From Melolontha melolontha (taxonomy: Eukaryota > Arthropoda > Insecta > Coleoptera > Scarabaeidae): DNA of 64,000 nucleotides. The position numbers and the translations under genes were made by a program. The stretch is from the NCBI GenBank assembly GCA_935421215.2, contig OW285236.1, positions 162,373,607 to 162,437,606 on the forward strand. The letters run 5' to 3'. The notes beneath the pieces were generated by a model, which ran no database searches, was not told the origin of the DNA, and saw only the letters and a program-made list of their open reading frames with translations. Shown here one piece after another: positions 54,256-64,000 of the stretch. Each line of letters starts with the position of its first letter. Position 1 is the first letter of the stretch.

Positions 54256-55330
54256 TTACTGAATCTTGTTTATTACCCTTTGTAGCAAGCTTATGATTTC
54301 CTCCCTGTCAGCAGCTTTTTCCTGTGCTTCTGTCTGCCACCTCTCCTTTTCATATTCTAGTTTAGCCTTTTTAAATAGAAGGGTTTGTTCTTGTATACGT
54401 ACTTGATCAGAATGTTGTTGTTTTAACTTTAACTCGTCCTTTTTCAGTTCTTTCTCAAGCCTTGTTTTCTCAGCTAGATATACAAACACATTAGGCATAC
54501 CTTCTTTAGCTTTACTGTGTCTTTTCTTACTAGCACTACTAGTTGTATATCGAGAAGTTGTAGGAGTACTGCTTCCTGAACATTCTGCGCTGAATGTTTC
54601 CTTTTCGATTAAGGAAGACCTCTCAATTGTTCCCATTTCTACGTCTCGGATTTTCTTGGCAAACTCTACAACTTCTTCCTGTTGTGAAACAGTTGCTGTT
54701 CTTGGCCTACCAACTTTATTAGTAGGTTCCCCTACTTTTTTATAGTTGTACCACACGGTCATTAGTTGCCTCATAATGAGTCACCCTATGGTGTTTGCAA
54801 GCGTTCTTTTCCAGATTCCATTGCTTCCTCGGAATCATACTTACAAAATTTTGCAACTTGTTCAAGCATGTGGTTTTTCAGTAATCTGGTACTGCATGTG
54901 TTAAATCTGCCTGGATTGTCGTACATTACTGTATCATGGAGTCGAGACCATACATCTTTTTCTGTCTGGAAATTCTCTTCAGCCAAAATTCCATGTAATT
55001 CTCTGATACATTGAATTCTATCTGTTTCAGAGAACCTAAAACGTTTTCTTTTTTTGAGTCATGATCGCTATCATTTGGCATTGCAATATTTCCACTGGCT
55101 TCTTCGGTGTCTTTTGGTTTAGGGGTGCATTTCGCATGAAACAGCAATGACTGTGCAAATGATGGATCTGTAAAATGTAGATTAAAAATTAATTGAAACA
55201 TGCAAATGATACCACATCTTACCTTCTTCACAACGAACAGCGTCATTTCACTAATGTAAGCAGTATACGACTGTTGAGATTCGGGGTCGAATAATGTCAC
55301 TTTCGTAAAAATCTTTAACAAATTCGGCAC
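54256..55330 (-). pseudogene. Possible Harbinger-type accessory DNA-binding protein, broken
   Basis: Three minus frames in series. 55330-54926 holds MPNLLKIFTKVTLF with a possible 55-nt GTAAG...ACAG intron at 55168-55222 that does not keep the frame. After an A-run the next frame reads KRKRFRFSETDRIQCIRELH and EKDVWSRLHDTVMYDNPGRF, a Myb/SANT-like pattern. After another break 54774-54256 gives VWYNYKKVGEPTNKVGRPR, a Ser-rich linker and a Lys/Glu coiled coil. PIF/Harbinger elements encode such a second DNA-binding protein, and the transposase fossil lies next to it in convergent orientation. The family link is inference. Confidence 0.5.
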
Positions 55331-55620
55331 TTTTCAATAAATTTTCTAATCTAACATAACCTAACAGTACAATATGAATACAATGTGATCCAATCTTACA
55401 TGACAGATGGCATGTGCGTCGTAAGAATTAAATTCTGATTGGCTGCGTTATTTCTGTAAATTAGTGTAATTTCATTCTCTATACGATATAAATTTTACCA
55501 AAAAGTAACCTTATAAATCATAACAGCAATTTTTATAAGGGAAAATACACTACCGCAAACTGTCTATTATCTTTAAAATTATAATTGAATAAAAATGTAA
55601 TAATATAATAATACTCACTA

Positions 55621-57654
55621 TAGTCTATTTTTAAACTAAGAGGAGCGTTTTAAATTAATCGCGCCAAAATTACTATGCGTGCTTGGTTGCTTCAGAGGTA
55701 GGATTACGTTATGCAAAAATTGCGTGTTGACCTATCGATGTCAAACGCTTGTCAAATTTCGTTTTCTGTTGTGTTCCCGTTGTTCTATTCAGTTGTATTG
55801 TTGTATTAACGTAAATAAATCCGTTCTTTTTAGAATTTGCGAAACCTTTAAGATACCCTTCTGTAGTTATCGATAATTATTCAATATTCATATAAATATG
55901 GATACTGTTGCAACAAGTTCAGCATCATTTTCACCTCCGAAAAAACGCAAACGTTTAGATATAGGGCATTTATCTGTTGCTGAAAAGCAATGTGTTTTAA
56001 ATATGTATAAACAGCTGCGAACTGATGAACCGAATCTTAAAAAAACTGTTATTGTTTCTAAAATTAGTAACACCGTGGGTAAGTTTTCATGGATTGAATA
56101 ATGTAACCAATTTGATAATGTTCTGCTTTTAGGCGTTGCACAATCGACAGTATATCGCACCATAAAAGAGTATAATGAGACTGGTACAGTTACTGCATCT
56201 AAACACTATGGAGGACGACCTGGTAATGTTGCTGCATACGATGAAGTAGTTAAACAGTCTGTGCGGCAAATAGTGCATGCTTTCTTTTATAAAAACGAAT
56301 TACCTACGTTGGACAAAATTTTGATGGAAATAAAGAAACGTCCAGATTTACCACAAATTGTCCCGTTCGTCATTGTACAAATTTATGAAGCAAATTAACT
56401 TCAAGTACATGAAAAGAAACCGTAAAAGTATTCTTATCGAACGGGATGATATCATTACATGGAGAAGAAAATACTTACTTAAAATGAAGGAATTTAGGAG
56501 AGAAGGTAGACCAATTTATTATTTAGATGAGACGTGGGTTAATGAAGGTCATACAAAAGAAAAAGTATGGATAGATAACAGTATAAGAGATCGGCGTCAA
56601 ACATTCATCGAAGGGCTATCTACAGGACTAAAAAACCCGTCAGGAAAAGGGAGGAGGCTTATTGTGTTACATATTGGATCCGAACATGGCTTTGTTGATG
56701 GAGGGTTATTGCTTTTCGAAGGTAAGAAAACAGGAGATTATCATGAAGAAATGAATGCAGCCGTTTTTGAGACATGGTTTAATAATGTGTTATCAAAATT
56801 ACCTGACAACGCTGTTATCGTCATGGACAACGCGTCTTACCACAGCCGTAGAATGGAGAAAATTCCTACAGCAGGATCAAAGAAAAAAGATATGCAAGAG
56901 TGGTTGCGAAATAAGCAGATTGAATTCAGAGAAGAGATGGTACGAGCTGAACTTCTGAATTTAATCAAAATAAGTAAAGAACAATATAATTTGTATGTGA
57001 TTAATGAAATGGCAAAACGTAATAATAAAGTTCTATTAAGGTTGCCACCGTACCATTGTGAACTCAATCCAATAGAGTTGATATGGGCAAAAATAAAGAA
57101 TGAAGTAGCATCGAAGAACATCACATTTAAATTGACAGAAGTGAGGGGGCTGTTATTGCAAGCTATCGAAAATGTTCAAAATGTTAATTGGAAAAGTTGT
57201 GTTGAGCATATAATTAAGGAAGAAATAAAAATGGCCACACTAGATGGCATCGTAGATCGAACCGTTTATTATTTCTATTGGTGCTGATAGTGACAGTGAT
57301 ACTTTCTCAGACAGTTCAGATTTAGAATAGATTATTTTGTTTAATTTTTGCAAGTAACAAGTAGTTAACGGAGCCTTTGACTTCTTTAAATCCTTTATTT
57401 ATGATATTTTTGTGTTTAATGTAAATAATTTTTAATAAATGTTTAATTGCGTTGTGACTTTATTGATGTAGAGTTTATATTCAAAATTAAGCGGGAAATA
57501 ACGCTAAATTAAATGTTGCCTTTGAGCTCAATGAATAAAGAAAAACTAATAATATACGAAAATTTAAAAAACATTCAGAAAGCCATTGATTTGGTAACTT
57601 TTACAGTGTAAATGTGGCTTTTCCATTTACTCCTCTTAGTTTAAAAATAGACTA
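55621..57654 (+). mobile_element. IS630-like DNA transposon, nearly complete
   Basis: Inverted ends TAGTCTATTTTTAAACTAAG / CTTAGTTTAAAAATAGACTA (25 bp with AGGAG/CTCCT), TA duplications 55619-55620 and 57655-57656. It contains a transposase gene with one intron and two small frame breaks. Related remnants occur at 23330-23700 and 27011-28078. Confidence 0.9.
55898..57329 (+). pseudogene. IS630-like transposase with one intron
   Basis: Exon 1 (55898-56078): MDTVATSSASFSPPKKRKRL with a nuclear-localisation-like basic run, then an HTH start. The intron 56079-56132 (GTAAGT...TTTTAG) keeps frame into GVAQSTVYRTIKEYNETG. A 1-nt slip near 56355 moves to the frame 56358-57287. There YLDETWVNEGHT, VIVMDNASYHSRR and LPPYHCELNPIELIWAKIK give the DDE/D triad of IS630-type enzymes. 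Near 57270 another slip leads to an acidic tail (DSDSDTFSDSSDLE) ending at 57329. Without these two indels it would be a full enzyme. Confidence 0.85.
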
Positions 57655-58504
57655 TAGCATACAAAAACCAACTGAAGTGCTCTGAGCCAGCACTATTTAT
57701 ACCAAATGTACCATTTTTCAGAATTACCATGTGACATAATTCTTAGGCACCCTAAAATGTTGAAATTTATGAAGCCTGAACTATAGAAAACGAATGTGAT
57801 ATATGTAAATATTTATTGATTATGAAGTAAATAATAATATATAATTGAACCTTCATATGATTTTGTAATGGTTTTGATGCTTTTAGGCAAATTTGAGACT
57901 AATATTTTACCATAATTTTAAAATTGCCACATCTAATTCTTGTCCTGATTTGCATTTATGTTCACCTACTTGTTACTTTGTAATAACCCACAAATGCTCA
58001 ACGAGGTTGAAGTCTGGGCTTGTTGTCTTCTAAAAGCTCAACTGCGCTTTCCCGAAACCATGCTTGTACCCTATGACATGGTGCGTCTGTAGTAATTCCA
58101 AATTTCTTTGCTCAGGAATATAAAATTTCATCGAGCACGGTGGTATAAGTGTTGATTCTACCAGCGCAAATAAACATTTCTTCAACACCTACTGACGAAC
58201 TACATCTCCAGATCATAATACTATTTCCACCATATTTTGTATAGGATCTCTTTTTTTTTTGTTTTCCCGAAAAAATGATAAGAGTTTTAATATAGCAACA
58301 AATTATAAAATTTCATATGAAACTTGAAGAAACCGCTACTGAGACTTATCTTTTATTAAAAGTATATGTTTAAGCGTTTTCGAGACGGAAAATATTGAAA
58401 AAGTCGATAATCTCATCCAATTAACTATTCATTCGATTGTTGTAACTGTAGGAATTGTCAAAAAATGCGTAAGGCAAATTTAACATAAAAATTTAAACAT
58501 TCAA

Positions 58505-58790
58505 AAAGTGTGCGCGAAAATGGTGCTGAAAATTCTCACAATCGAACGTGAAAATGTTTGTACTGGTACGTTAACTACCTTATTCGTCTGTCCTGGTACC
58601 ATTTAACTTTTATCTGTTGCCTAAGGTCAAATCTGCATTGAAAGGAACGAGATTTCGTTGAAGCTGTGAAAGAAAAAGCGGGACGCGTCGTCAACGAGCT
58701 CACAGAAGAAGACTTCCAGCACTGTTTTGCACAATGGAAAATTCGAATTGAAGGGGTGTATATTGAAGGGTATAATAATTAAACATGTAT
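58505..58790 (+). pseudogene. Mariner transposase, C-terminal fossil
   Basis: Across frames the plus strand yields KVKSALKGTRF, SVEAVKEKAGRVVNEL-type sequence, then TEEDFQHCFAQWKIRIEGV and GVYIEG. This is the C-terminal signature of mariner transposases just before their stop. No catalytic part. Confidence 0.7.
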
Positions 58791-58966
58791 AAATTTAAAA
58801 TAAACTAAAAATCTCTTTATTTTATAGTCACACCTCGTACATATACAGCGCCAGATCTTCCAAAAACCTAGTAAATTCCAAAATCAGTATTATTATTATT
58901 TTTAACTGATTCTTTAACGAATTTGTAATATTGATTCATTGTATAATTTTCAATACCTACTATATA

Positions 58967-59275
58967 CAATTGCGGCATTAAAAAACGCGTACAACTCTTT
59001 AGGCTTCATTTCGCAATATTTTAATAATGTAAATCAGTCTATGTCAGTTTTGACTTTTTTAAAACGTCAAATGAGAATTCATATAATGACCATAATCTAG
59101 CATGTATATTTTAAAAAGTAATTATTTGGGTTTTTTGGATAACACTTAATTGCGGCATGTCAATATGACTTATATCGCGATTAAATTGCAAAATAAAATA
59201 CGGTTGTCTTTTGAAAAATAAATCACAATTACACAGAAAAATTTCAAGTGTATGCATTTTTTAATGCCGCACTTG
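58967..59275. mobile_element. 309-bp TA-flanked MITE
   Basis: Ends CAATTGCGGCATTAAAAAAC and TTTTTTAATGCCGCACTTG are inverted; TA at 58965-58966 and 59276-59277. Another TTGCGGCAT string lies inside near 59150. It is inserted in the Tc1 fossil. Confidence 0.8.
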
Positions 59276-59560
59276 TACCTAAATGTATGATGTACCTGAA
59301 TATTACTTTCATCTGACTATATTACCTGATCCCAGTCCACTTCTGTACATAATCGGATATTTCTTAACCCACTCTAAACTTTTTTTGTTAGTCCTGAATT
59401 CTTGGTTTTCCTTGATTCCTCACTTGTTGGCCGACTTCTCTGAGGTGTCTACTAACTGTCTTAGATGAAACTGGTACGCCTTATTCGCGATCTAAATTTC
59501 ACGACAAATCTTTGCTGTATGACGTCAATTTATTGACGATCTTGTCTAATGGTTTGTCTA

Positions 59561-60329
59561 TCAATAAGTACTAAGTGTAAAATAAGAATATTGTATGACT
59601 CTTCCCCCCCAACAAATTGTTTATTTAGTAAATTTCCCCTACTATCTTTCTGTCAATTCCTTTCGTAATTTTAGAAACTACCAAGCAAAGACCGATATTA
59701 TATATTAAAACCATTATACCATATATTAAACCATATATTAAAACCATAATACCAACAAGTCGTAGGAATGCTTAATTGCGTCGTATGTATATTAAAATTT
59801 TTAGCAATTTGAGTTGAAAGATTTTTTACTCATGTACGAATAAAACTGTAAACTTTGTCCTGCATTTATGTACGTTAATTGAGCAAAGAGATTGAATTAG
59901 TTAAATTCCTAATTATGGATCAAATACTTTTCAGATTACTTCAAGCTTTAAGTATTTTCTAAGCTAAAAGTCACGCTTTGCCGTTTGCAGATATTGCTTT
60001 GTCTTAATTTTATTCAATACAATTTGTAATAAAGTGGGCATTAATAAAAGTAACATGCTACGCCACCTCACTAATAGAAAAATTCTTCTAAATTTTACAA
60101 AAAAATTATTTTTATTACAAAAAAAGATGTGCTATTTGCTTCATCTTATATTTGAATAGAGCTTCTAAGTTGTCAACTTAAATATTGATAATTATTTTTG
60201 TAAATTTTGTTACACGTTAACTCTCTTAAATAACGATAAACACAATTCTGGTGTTTACTTTTGCGCAAACAAATATCTATTAGATTACTAATCATATATG
60301 CACATTGCACAATGCCAAATATTGTATAA
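59561..60329. other. Noncoding stretch
   Basis: A short imperfect repeat of ATATATTAAAACCAT lies near 59695-59750. Nothing else recognised. Confidence 0.4.
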
Positions 60330-60517
60330 TAATAATATTCTTTATTGTCCAACAGAAATATTCAAATTACAGGACAAAACATAACCTAAATAAATACATA
60401 CAGTGTACCATAATATAATTACATATATAATGCAGTGTTAAAAGATAATAGTAAATAATAAAGAAATACAGGTATAATAAAACACAGTTGTATAGTTTCA
60501 AAATAATATATATAATG

Positions 60518-60566
60518 TTAACACACTACATATGTTTCACCACACTGTGGCTTCATCAGGTGGATG
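60518..60566 (-). ncRNA. Hammerhead-like motif (inverted PLE, left arm)
   Basis: On the minus strand: CCAC-CTGATGA, extra A, helix II GCCAC/GTGGT with loop AGT, GAAA, palindrome ACATATGT, triplet GTA, then GTG pairing with CAC. Confidence 0.55.
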
Positions 60567-61212
60567 AATATACTAATTCAAAATATCAATTAGATCTTAT
60601 ATATATATCAATACAAAGTACAGAACTAATCTCATTCTAAGAGGGGGTGGACATGTATGAGTTTTAAGTTTAGTAGGGGGGAGTTATTTATGTCTAGTTG
60701 GTCATTTAAAATTATACCTAATTTATTATATTTGTTAATTTCTAAACTTTCTAACATATTAAGTTTTTACTTTTATCTAGAACATGCAAAGTTTTAAAAT
60801 TAGTGTTGAATTTGTGATTATGTTCTAGGCAATGATTAGCGAAAGTTGAGTCTGTCTTCTCGTCTCTGTGGCTTCTTTCATGTTCTTTCATTCTAATATC
60901 AAATGTCCGTCCTGTTTGTCCGACATACACTTTTTTTACAATCTTCGCATGTCAACTTGTAAACCCCTGAGTTTAATCTATTGTCCGTTTTATCTTTGTT
61001 GTTTTTTATAGCGTTTTGTAAGGAATTGTTGGTTTTGAATGAAATGGTCTCTTCTTTACTTGTTTTTATTAAGTTTCCTACTTTGTTTGAAATTGTACCG
61101 ATGTATGTGATAGAATTATAACTAAATGTTCTATTGTTTTTTTACTGTGGGGTAAATTGAAGATATCGTTTTAGATTTCTGTAGTTTTTTTAGAATATTA
61201 TTAATTAAATTT

Positions 61213-61728
61213 ATGGTGAAACCGTTATTTAGCGCTATAACGTGTATTCTAAATAACGGTTTCACCATAAATTTAATTAATAATATTCTAAAAAAACTAC
61301 AGAAATCTAAAACGATATCTTCAATTTACCCCACAGTAAAAAACAATAGAACATTTAGTTATAATTCTATCACATACATCGGTACAATTTCAAACAAAGT
61401 AGGAAACTTAATAAAAACAAGTAAAGAAGAGACCATTTCATTCAAAACCAACAATTCCTTACAAAACGCTATAAAAAACAACAAAGATAAAACGGACAAT
61501 AGATTAAACTCAGGGGTTTACAAGTTGACATGCGAAGATTGTAAAAAAGTGTATGTCGGACAAACAGGACGGACATTTGATATTAGAATGAAAGAACATG
61601 AAAGAAGCCACAGAGACAAGAAGACAGACTCAACTTTCGCCAATCATTGCCTAGAACATAATCACAAATTCAACACTAATTTTAAAACTTTGCATGTTCT
61701 AGATAAAAGTAAAAACTTAATATGTTAG
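61213..61728 (+). pseudogene. PLE GIY-YIG endonuclease fragment
   Basis: From about 61250 the frame reads LNNGFTINLINNILKKL and KNNKDKTDNRLNSGVYKLTC, then the nuclease core KKVYVGQTGRTFDIRMKEHE, with FANHCLEHNH further on. It stops at 61726-61728; a 1-nt change near 61715 cuts off the last 30 or so residues seen in the next frame. The first residues derive from the palindrome centre. No RT domain. Confidence 0.8.
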
Positions 61729-61911
61729 AAAGTTTAGAAATTAACAAATATAATAAATTAGGTATAATTTTAAATGACCAACTAGACATAAATAACCCCC
61801 CCCTACTAAACTTAAAACTCATATATGTCCACCGCCTCTTAGAATGAGATTAGTTCTGTACTTTGTATTGATATATATAAGATCTAATTGATATTTTGAA
61901 TTAGTATATTC

Positions 61912-61957
61912 ATCCACCTGATGAAGCCACAGTGTGGTGAAACATATGTAGTGTGTT
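61912..61957 (+). ncRNA. Hammerhead-like motif (inverted PLE, right arm)
   Basis: Same motif on plus: CTGATGA 61918-61924, GAAA 61939-61942, predicted cleavage after 61950. The arms agree base for base in the core. Confidence 0.55.
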
Positions 61958-62129
61958 AACATTATATATATTATTTTGAAACTATACAACTGTGTTTTAT
62001 TATACCTATATAATGAAGTTTCAACAAGTATCTCCTTCGTCGATTATTAACTTAAAGAAATACAATTCAAGTACATAACAGATAACAATTCTCATTCACA
62101 TGTGGAGTAGTCAAAATTACCTCAAATCA

Positions 62130-62720
62130 CCGAGAGAAGAGATCAGGGTAGAATCTGTGAAGGTTGCGTACCATATGCAGCAAAATGGGCTTTGCGCAAC
62201 ACATTGGATCTGGCGATGGGAACAGTGAAGAAAGTGTTCGACGATCGATTAAATGTTCTGGAACCAAAAAATTCAATTGTGACAGAAGAGACGGACAATC
62301 AATCCTTCCATTTAGTAAATTAACGAGAAATTTGGGACTAAGATGTTCTCTTCATTCTCATCTCTTCATCACTCAGGGAATTCAAAGAATGGCGTTTCAT
62401 GAGAGACGTATATTCAGTGATTCTTTCCGGATATAAACCGTCGCACTTGAAAGACAGATACTTCAAAAATCGTCTTTGAACACTCTCCACAGCCAGACAC
62501 AAATGCAGGCAATGAGGATACCATATAGGAGAGCCGTATTCCAATCTACTTCTTACATAGGCGTAATACAGAAATTTTAATGTTAGGGGATTACGAAACT
62601 GCCTACAAGAACTTATAATGAATTCCAAAGATTTAATAGCTGTGGTACACATATCGTGAATATATACCGTATGGAACTGGGGTGAGAAAACGGCGGGGAG
62701 CTAAACGATACCCCACCAAT
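62130..62720 (-). pseudogene. LINE reverse transcriptase, C-terminal fragment
   Basis: The frame 62652-62338 reads AIKSLEFIISSCRQFRNPLT, LYYAYVRSRLEYGSPIWYP and VESVQRRFLKYLSFKCDG, the C-terminal region of CR1/Jockey-type RT. After the stop at 62338, shifted frames still read SNTFFTVPIARSNVLRKAH near 62190-62250, the usual final block. The plus ORF over this area is antisense. Confidence 0.8.
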
Positions 62721-63730
62721 ACACTAGATAAGAGAGAATGGACGGTTACAGCGCCAGACGTGTCTGCTCAGTCTGATCAGATACGTTGACGATAGATGTG
62801 CAGAGTAATTATACGTAGAACATCGATTGTAATGGCAAAAAAGTATACACAACCAGCAAAAATTTTTTTAACGCATATGTTTATTCTTTATCGTACCATA
62901 GAATTTCGTTTTTATTTTGTTACGTTAGCAAACTTTTTATTTTTTTAGATGTAGCGGATGTACATCACTACTTTTTCACCTGAAATCCATATTACAGGTT
63001 TTTCATTTGTTTATATTTTCCTTGATGTAGCGTTTCTACATCACCGAAAATTAATTATGTATGCAATCACATTTTTGTGCTTTTTATAAACACACAGATT
63101 TTTCTTTAGTTTTGGTGGAATTATGCGTTTGCTTTCTCTGACTATTTTTATTTTTTTTATTGTACAGCATTTGTGCATTTTTATCATTATTAACAACAAA
63201 AATGAAGAACTGATACATTAAACACATTATACACACCCGCGTTTCAAATAGATAAGAAAAAAAATCAATCAAGTAACTTCAACGTGAATATAAAATTATA
63301 TTCTTTATTAAAATATCCAAGAGATAGGAACACATAGTATGAGCGGACATTTCGTAGGAACAGCTTCTGAAACATCTAAGAACTTCGTACAATTCTTAAC
63401 TAACACGCCACGAATTTAAAAGCCGTTCAATTTGTGTGTAGATAAATTTCTTTGATGTGACTACTTCAATTAATTTTATAGGATATGTCTTACGTTATTC
63501 ATTCTTACAGGTAGTTTATTGATAACTTATTTGGTACATATTCATATACAAATGTCCCGTATCGTTATGTTCAAATTTTAGGAGTGTAAAGTAGACTTCA
63601 TTTCAAGTAACAAAAATGCAAAACTTGTATATCCATTTTTATTTGTTTCAAAGTTACAGATCTATGAATGTGATTGTCAGATCATGAAAAAAAATGTAAT
63701 CCCAAAGTCAATAAAAACTGATTTTATTTA
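62721..63730. other. Noncoding stretch
   Basis: Two similar strings, GATGTAGCGGATGTACATCAC (near 62949) and GATGTAGCGTTTCTACATCAC (near 63023), are each near-palindromic. Otherwise nothing recognised. Confidence 0.4.
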
Positions 63731-63734
63731 AAAA

Positions 63735-63992
63735 AGTTCAATTAATAATATTTTCGAAATGTCCACCTCCTTGTTGAATGCAGGCTTGTGCCCGTAAGCC
63801 AACAGAAGAAGTACTTATCCGAATTTCATACTTGTTTTGTCGGATTTGCTCGGCAGCCAGGTGAATACGATCCAACAACTCTTCTCTTGTGCGCAGGTTT
63901 CTCAGATTTGTAACACCACTTCTCGTGAACGTAGATTCATCTGTCCAGAGGACTGTTCTGCAGAAATTAAAATTAAGCCGTGACTGCTTAGA
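63735..63992 (-). pseudogene. DUF4817-type transposase, deletion remnant at window end
   Basis: The minus strand reads VLWTDESTFTRSGVTNLRN (first catalytic region), then jumps directly to a C-terminus (LRTREELLDRIHLAAEQIR ... ACIQQGGGHFENIIN, stop near 63743). The second and third catalytic blocks are deleted. The upstream part lies beyond the window. Confidence 0.75.
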
Positions 63993-64000
63993 CTGCTAGA

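Larger units (their letters stand above)
57960..59560 (-). pseudogene. Tc1-like transposase fossil, split by insertions
   Basis: 5' half at about 59560-59290: TVSRHLREVGQQVRNQG, then KKRLEWVKKYPIMY-type sequence across frames. 3' half at about 58260-57960: YTKYGGNSIMIWRCS, DAPCHRVQAWFRESAVELLE (region of the second Asp). Between the halves sit unrelated insertions (58265-59285). Very decayed. Confidence 0.65.
60471..62052. mobile_element. Inverted-dimer Penelope-like element
   Basis: Two 5'-truncated copies face away from one centre (61233-61248). The left arm reads on minus (61232 to 60471), the right arm on plus (61249 to 62052). Both include the linker, GIY-YIG nuclease and 3' UTR with a hammerhead-like motif. 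The 12-bp TAAAGAAATACA flanks the whole (60459-60470, 62053-62064). A different PLE family from 8463-12779. Confidence 0.9.
60330..62720 (-). mobile_element. LINE 3' part (CR1/Jockey-like), interrupted by a PLE
   Basis: The minus strand runs from RT C-terminal coding (62720-62130), through 3' UTR, across an inserted PLE (60471-62052), to a tail ending near 60330 with GGACAATAAAGAATATTATT. An AATAAAG signal and ATT-type tail are usual LINE ends. The PLE's target duplication TAAAGAAATACA shows the UTR was continuous before. Confidence 0.65.

Noticed and set aside
62164..62436. 90-residue plus-strand ORF
   Set aside because: The opposite strand reads LINE C-terminal blocks; this is a shadow.

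Overview
The window is AT-rich animal DNA, almost certainly from an insect. The evidence is the mix of transposable elements: Gypsy LTR elements, Penelope-like elements (PLEs), Jockey-type LINEs, and many TA-flanked Tc1/mariner/IS630 elements, several with the DUF4817-type architecture common in insects. GT-AG introns, AATAAA signals and TA microsatellites also fit. No prokaryotic, organellar or viral genome organisation is seen. The species cannot be named from this sequence.

Only one host-like gene is convincing: a single-exon secreted leucine-rich-repeat protein at 6757-7812. Two possible small host exons lie near 30.2-30.5 kb. Nearly everything else is mobile DNA at different stages of decay, much of it nested.

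Layout. 1-4687: Gypsy element on the minus strand, cut by the window edge. 5.3-6.4 kb: mariner and LINE remnants. 8463-12779: composite PLE with a 12-13 bp target duplication, carrying three hammerhead-like ribozyme motifs. 13.1-13.8 kb: Jockey LINE remnant. 14-23 kb: MITEs, a mariner fossil, a Harbinger-like element and two Tc1-like deletion derivatives. 24-26.6 kb: nest of two DUF4817-type elements and a 555-bp near-perfect palindrome. 27-36 kb: further TA-flanked elements. 36829-43262: a complete LTR element (LTR-gag-pol-LTR). Its pol continues past integrase into a TARG1/OARD1-like macrodomain and a CCCH zinc finger. 45.6-47.3 kb: TA microsatellites, a 233-bp palindrome with hammerhead-like arms, a GC-rich block and a minisatellite. 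48421-50174: transposon with very long terminal inverted repeats. 50.2-50.8 kb: LINE fragment. 53-55.4 kb: coiled-coil ORF and a PIF/Harbinger relic. 55621-57654: nearly whole IS630-like element. 58-59.6 kb: Tc1 fossil with insertions. 60.3-62.7 kb: LINE interrupted by an inverted-dimer PLE.

The most notable observation is the macrodomain plus zinc-finger extension of the LTR element at 36.8-43.3 kb. It retains both residues known to be catalytic in TARG1. Next come the hammerhead-like motifs in the PLEs. In every one the segment after GAAA is a self-complementary palindrome, which suggests ribozymes that work as dimers.
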